A stretch of 64,000 bases of DNA, from NCBI GenBank assembly GCA_964538625.1, contig CAZIGH010000001.1:124001-188000 (forward strand), read 5' to 3'. The translations under genes and the position numbers were made by a program. Shown one piece after another: positions 61,036 through 64,000 of the stretch. How positions within the stretch are numbered: position 1 is the first letter of the stretch; the number at the start of each line of letters is the position of its first letter. The notes under the pieces were generated by a model. The model did no database searches and had not been told where the DNA came from. It was given only the letters and a program-made list of their open reading frames with translations. The stretch comes from JAEUHM01 sp964538625 (GTDB lineage Bacteria > Verrucomicrobiota > Verrucomicrobiia > Verrucomicrobiales > Verrucomicrobiaceae).

Positions 61036-63999
61036 TTATGGGAGCGTCACCTCCACACGAGCATAAGTGCCCCCTCGGGTCGTCGGGTGGAGTGGCTCAT
61101 CATGGTGAACTCTCTGCCAGCTTGCGTTGATGGGAGTGACGACGGGCTGGGCCGTGATCGGGGACCATGGGCCATGGTCAAGAGAGGAACACTTCAGCGG
61201 GGTGTAGATGAGGCCGCTTCCAACACGTCTGAGGTACTCGATGCGCATGACACCAGGCGAAGGAACAGTGACAACGGGCAGCCCAGCAAGACCACTGCCA
61301 GCTACGAGGCCACGTCGATCGGGAACTTCCAGATTGAGGTTGAAGGCATATTTTAGGAGGTTGGCCACACCATCCGCAAACGGAACGGCTTCCGCGAGTG
61401 CATCCGGTCCACTGAGAGAGGTCGCGGCCAAAGCCTTGTCAAATTCCTCCTGCGGTGTAGTACCGGTATCAAACGCGGCTGTTACCGTTGTTGTGTTTCC
61501 CAGTGAATCATGGATGCGCCCCTTGATGAAAAAGACGCCCTTCATGTCAGGTGTAGTCAGCAGTCTGGCGGCAGATTCAGCGGGGGGTGAGACCACGACA
61601 TCGTCTAGCAGCAGTTCATACAAAAGCGGTGAGTGGGGATCTGACCAACCAGAGAAGGTGACCGTCATGGGCGTGGATGGTGCCAGAGAGGAAGAGGGCG
61701 ATAAACTCATCGTCCCACCGCTAGGCCCCGTAGTGTCCAGCACTACGCTCGAACTTGAACTTTCTGCCGCTGCATTGCCCACTGTGTCTTGATAGCTCAG
61801 CGTAACGAGGTAGCTGCCGTCAGGTATGGGTGCACCGCTTGCGATGTCAGGGCTGCTGCTTGGGGCCTTCGAGTCGAAAATGAAATCATGTGTGCCGGCC
61901 GTTTCGTGCCTCGGTGCCAAGACCAGTTGATGAGGGCCGAAACTCACGCGCACGCTGTTGGGCAGTGCGGTCTCGGGGAGATGATAGGCCAGACGCACTT
62001 GACGCGCGTGCGAACTGGCAGCGACGGGAGCCAATAGGGTCGGCGTTGTGGTTACGGTATCTAGGGTGACGTGTTTTGACTCATCTGCTGCGGCAGCGTT
62101 GCCAGCCGCGTCCTGATAGGTGATCCGCACGTCATAGAGACCATCTTGGACGGGGTCGCCAGCCACAACTTGAGAGCTTGAAGTGGGGTCGGCAGGTTCT
62201 AAACTGAACTGGTGTGTGCCCGCCGCTTCCAGGGATGATGCGAGCGTGAGCGCAGTCGAGCCGAAACTCAGCTTCAAGCTGCCTGGCATAGCAGCTTCTG
62301 GCAGCGTGAACGAAATAGAAACAGGTTTGCCAGTAACGGTTCCAGAAGCCGGGCTGGTCAAGATCGGTGCCCGAGTATTCAGCGCATCTTCGCCGAACAC
62401 ATAGACTGCACCTCGGTATTCTTGCTCGCCTGACTCATAGGGTGCTCCGGAGGCAAACCGCTCTCCGACGAGTGCCAGCGAAGTGCCGAGATTGGCATTG
62501 GCCACGGCTCTGGGGTGTTTCAGCTCTGAGAGCAGTACCGGCGCGCTGGGTGTGGATATGTCGTATGTGTAGATGCTGCCGGAGTTTCTCGCCGCAGCAG
62601 AATCACGAGCCGCGCCTACGATCAGCCGGTTGCTGTTCACCGCCAATGCGGACCCAAAGTCATCGCCGGGCTTGCCAGAGGGACTCTGAATGACAGCAAT
62701 CGGCGTTGATGGCTGAGGCTGTTCAAGATTGTAGATTTCCACGCGAGCCACCGTAGGAGGGCTAGCAAACGAGTAGGTCGCACCGACAAAAAGCCACGAA
62801 CCCTTAATGGCCAAAGAACTCCCAAAGCGAGCCTGAGTGGCGACTGGGTTTGGCCCTAATGCCGCGACCGGAGTGGTTTTGTAGGGGCGATCGAGATCAT
62901 AAAGGTGCACGCTGCCCGCCCTGACCCCAAAGTTGCTGTCGTTGATCGCCCCCACAGCCAGGAACTTTCCTTCGAGCGCCAGCGCGCTTCCAAACATGTC
63001 TCCAAAGATTCCGGATGGATTTTGGATGGTGAAAGCAAACTCTGCCGTTAAGGGTTTCGTTACATCAAAAACGAAAACGCTGCCTCCAGATTTAAGCGGG
63101 GAGCCCGAGGCGACACGGTCGCCACTGAATGCAAGGGTATTCCCATACATGCTATACAAGCTATCGGCCGATCTGCTGACGTAGCGAACAGGGTTAGGGA
63201 ATGAAGGAGATGAGAGGTCATAGAGTGCGAGTCTACTGCCCGTAGAATCGTTGGATCTTACCACAATTCGGTTCCCCGAAGATGCCAGCGCGTTGCCAAA
63301 AAAGCCGTACGGATCGCCGGATGATCGAACCAAACGATGCGCTACGGCTGGCGGAAAGGTGGAATCCAGATCAAAAAGGTTCACGCTCCCACTGTTGTTG
63401 AAAGCTTCATCGTCTCCCGGCGTGCCCACAGCGAGGAAGTTTCCCACAGCTGCCAAGCCGTAACCAAAGTAATGATTGTTTTCCGGAGAAGGATGATCGT
63501 ACACGGCCACCGGAGTACTTGCCTCCGACGAGTTAAGGTCGTAGCCGTAAGCCGCACCTGCGCCCGTGGAAGCGGAGGCGTCTGCAGGGGCGCCCACAAT
63601 CACACGTTCATGGTTGATAGCCACGGAGTTCCCGAAACCCGGATTGATTTGCGGATTGGGATCCGTGAGATACAGCAGTAGCGATGGAGGTGCCCCCGCT
63701 TGCGCAGAATAGACATACGCAGCTCCGGGGCGCGAACCGCCGGAAGGGAAGCTTTGCCCTGGGGCGGCAACGGCAAATCGACTTCCCGAGATCGAGACTG
63801 AAGAGCCGTACTCCGCCGATGAATCGGCAGCCGGAGGATCAATGCGGTGGAGCGGTGTCGTCGGAGTGGCGCTTTCAAGATCATAAAAAAAGGCTGCTCC
63901 TCGAATAGAGTTACCTATTCGCGCTTCGGGAGCTCCCACCAAGACTTTGCTGCCACTGATGGCGATGGAAAGGCCGAACCTATCTACGTTCTGCTTCAC
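61036..63999 (-). CDS. Secreted FG-GAP-repeat protein, 5' end beyond the window
   Basis: At least 987 residues are present, without a start because the gene continues past 64000. Nine or so FG-GAP-like repeats fill the first 550 residues (FGLSIAISGSKVLVGAP, FGNSVAINHERVIVGAP, FGSALAVNSNRLIVGAA). Two repeats of an Ig-like or chitobiase-type beta domain follow (about 555-740), then another beta domain. The C-terminus has the verrucomicrobial tail DGVANLLKYAFNLNLE, probably a surface-sorting or secretion domain. It may be an adhesion or matrix protein. Confidence 0.88.
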   Translation of the reverse strand: MKQNVDRFGLSIAISGSKVLVGAPEARIGNSIRGAAFFYDLESATPTTPLHRIDPPAADSSAEYGSSVSISGSRFAVAAPGQSFPSGGSRPGAAYVYSAQAGAPPSLLLYLTDPNPQINPGFGNSVAINHERVIVGAPADASASTGAGAAYGYDLNSSEASTPVAVYDHPSPENNHYFGYGLAAVGNFLAVGTPGDDEAFNNSGSVNLFDLDSTFPPAVAHRLVRSSGDPYGFFGNALASSGNRIVVRSNDSTGSRLALYDLSSPSFPNPVRYVSRSADSLYSMYGNTLAFSGDRVASGSPLKSGGSVFVFDVTKPLTAEFAFTIQNPSGIFGDMFGSALALEGKFLAVGAINDSNFGVRAGSVHLYDLDRPYKTTPVAALGPNPVATQARFGSSLAIKGSWLFVGATYSFASPPTVARVEIYNLEQPQPSTPIAVIQSPSGKPGDDFGSALAVNSNRLIVGAARDSAAARNSGSIYTYDISTPSAPVLLSELKHPRAVANANLGTSLALVGERFASGAPYESGEQEYRGAVYVFGEDALNTRAPILTSPASGTVTGKPVSISFTLPEAAMPGSLKLSFGSTALTLASSLEAAGTHQFSLEPADPTSSSQVVAGDPVQDGLYDVRITYQDAAGNAAAADESKHVTLDTVTTTPTLLAPVAASSHARQVRLAYHLPETALPNSVRVSFGPHQLVLAPRHETAGTHDFIFDSKAPSSSPDIASGAPIPDGSYLVTLSYQDTVGNAAAESSSSSVVLDTTGPSGGTMSLSPSSSLAPSTPMTVTFSGWSDPHSPLLYELLLDDVVVSPPAESAARLLTTPDMKGVFFIKGRIHDSLGNTTTVTAAFDTGTTPQEEFDKALAATSLSGPDALAEAVPFADGVANLLKYAFNLNLEVPDRRGLVAGSGLAGLPVVTVPSPGVMRIEYLRRVGSGLIYTPLKCSSLDHGPWSPITAQPVVTPINASWQRVHHDEPLHPTTRGGTYARVEVTLP

Positions 64000-64000
64000 T

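Overview
The window looks like a chromosomal segment of a Verrucomicrobiota bacterium, probably close to Verrucomicrobium or Prosthecobacter. This is inferred from gene families and not from a marker gene. The families include a DUF1552/DUF1592 pair with Tat and Sec signals, DUF1080 and ThuA proteins, large secreted proteins with Ig-like, FG-GAP and YVTN modules, a C-terminal 'NLLKYAF'-type tail, and a Pkn-type kinase. The flanking DNA is GC-rich and gene-dense, with many 4-bp ATGA overlaps.

Left part (1-15 kb): an M14 peptidase and L-serine dehydratase pair, a secreted PPC-type protein, an IS66 transposase remnant, the DUF1592/DUF1552 operon, acpP with its terminator, a lipoprotein, a YdjM-like membrane hydrolase, and an LplT-PlsC lysophospholipid transporter/acyltransferase fusion. 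Region 15-24.7 kb: a NarL-type two-component system whose kinase has an OB-fold-like periplasmic half, a CBM6/beta-helix glycosidase, a DUF1080 protein, and a ThuA plus DASS transporter operon; together these suggest sugar or polysaccharide use. Region 24.7-36 kb: a co-directional set of a small Cys protein, SCO, an HMA metal-binding protein, a YVTN/diheme cytochrome, a protein with three large tandem repeats and a His/Gly-rich beta-barrel protein, facing a lone metal ABC permease. This reads as a copper or other metal-handling locus. Region 36-43.4 kb: a Ser/Thr kinase, an OmpA protein, RarA, a one-HKD phospholipase-D-like protein and a tetraheme cytochrome c.

At 43.4-49.4 kb a compact 5.9-kb mobile element sits in the 3' half of a tRNA-Arg(CCG) gene, bounded by 47-bp direct repeats. 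It carries, all on the minus strand, a tyrosine integrase, an unknown gene, an excisionase, an unknown gene, a DnaB-N/RecA-type replication ATPase, an iteron cluster and a winged-helix/TerS-like gene. Eleven exact GTTTCC iterons lie in 178 bp, with two runs of three phased at 11 bp. Inner direct repeats near both ends look like integrase arm sites. The layout resembles a very small phage satellite or integrative plasmid and is the best candidate here for something undescribed.

Right part (49.4-64 kb): a 2,042-residue TPR protein whose stop lies 4 bp from the att repeat, a CrtI-like oxidoreductase, truA, a DedA/TVP38 membrane protein, an M20 peptidase, a cytochrome P450, and a secreted FG-GAP repeat protein that runs off the window end.
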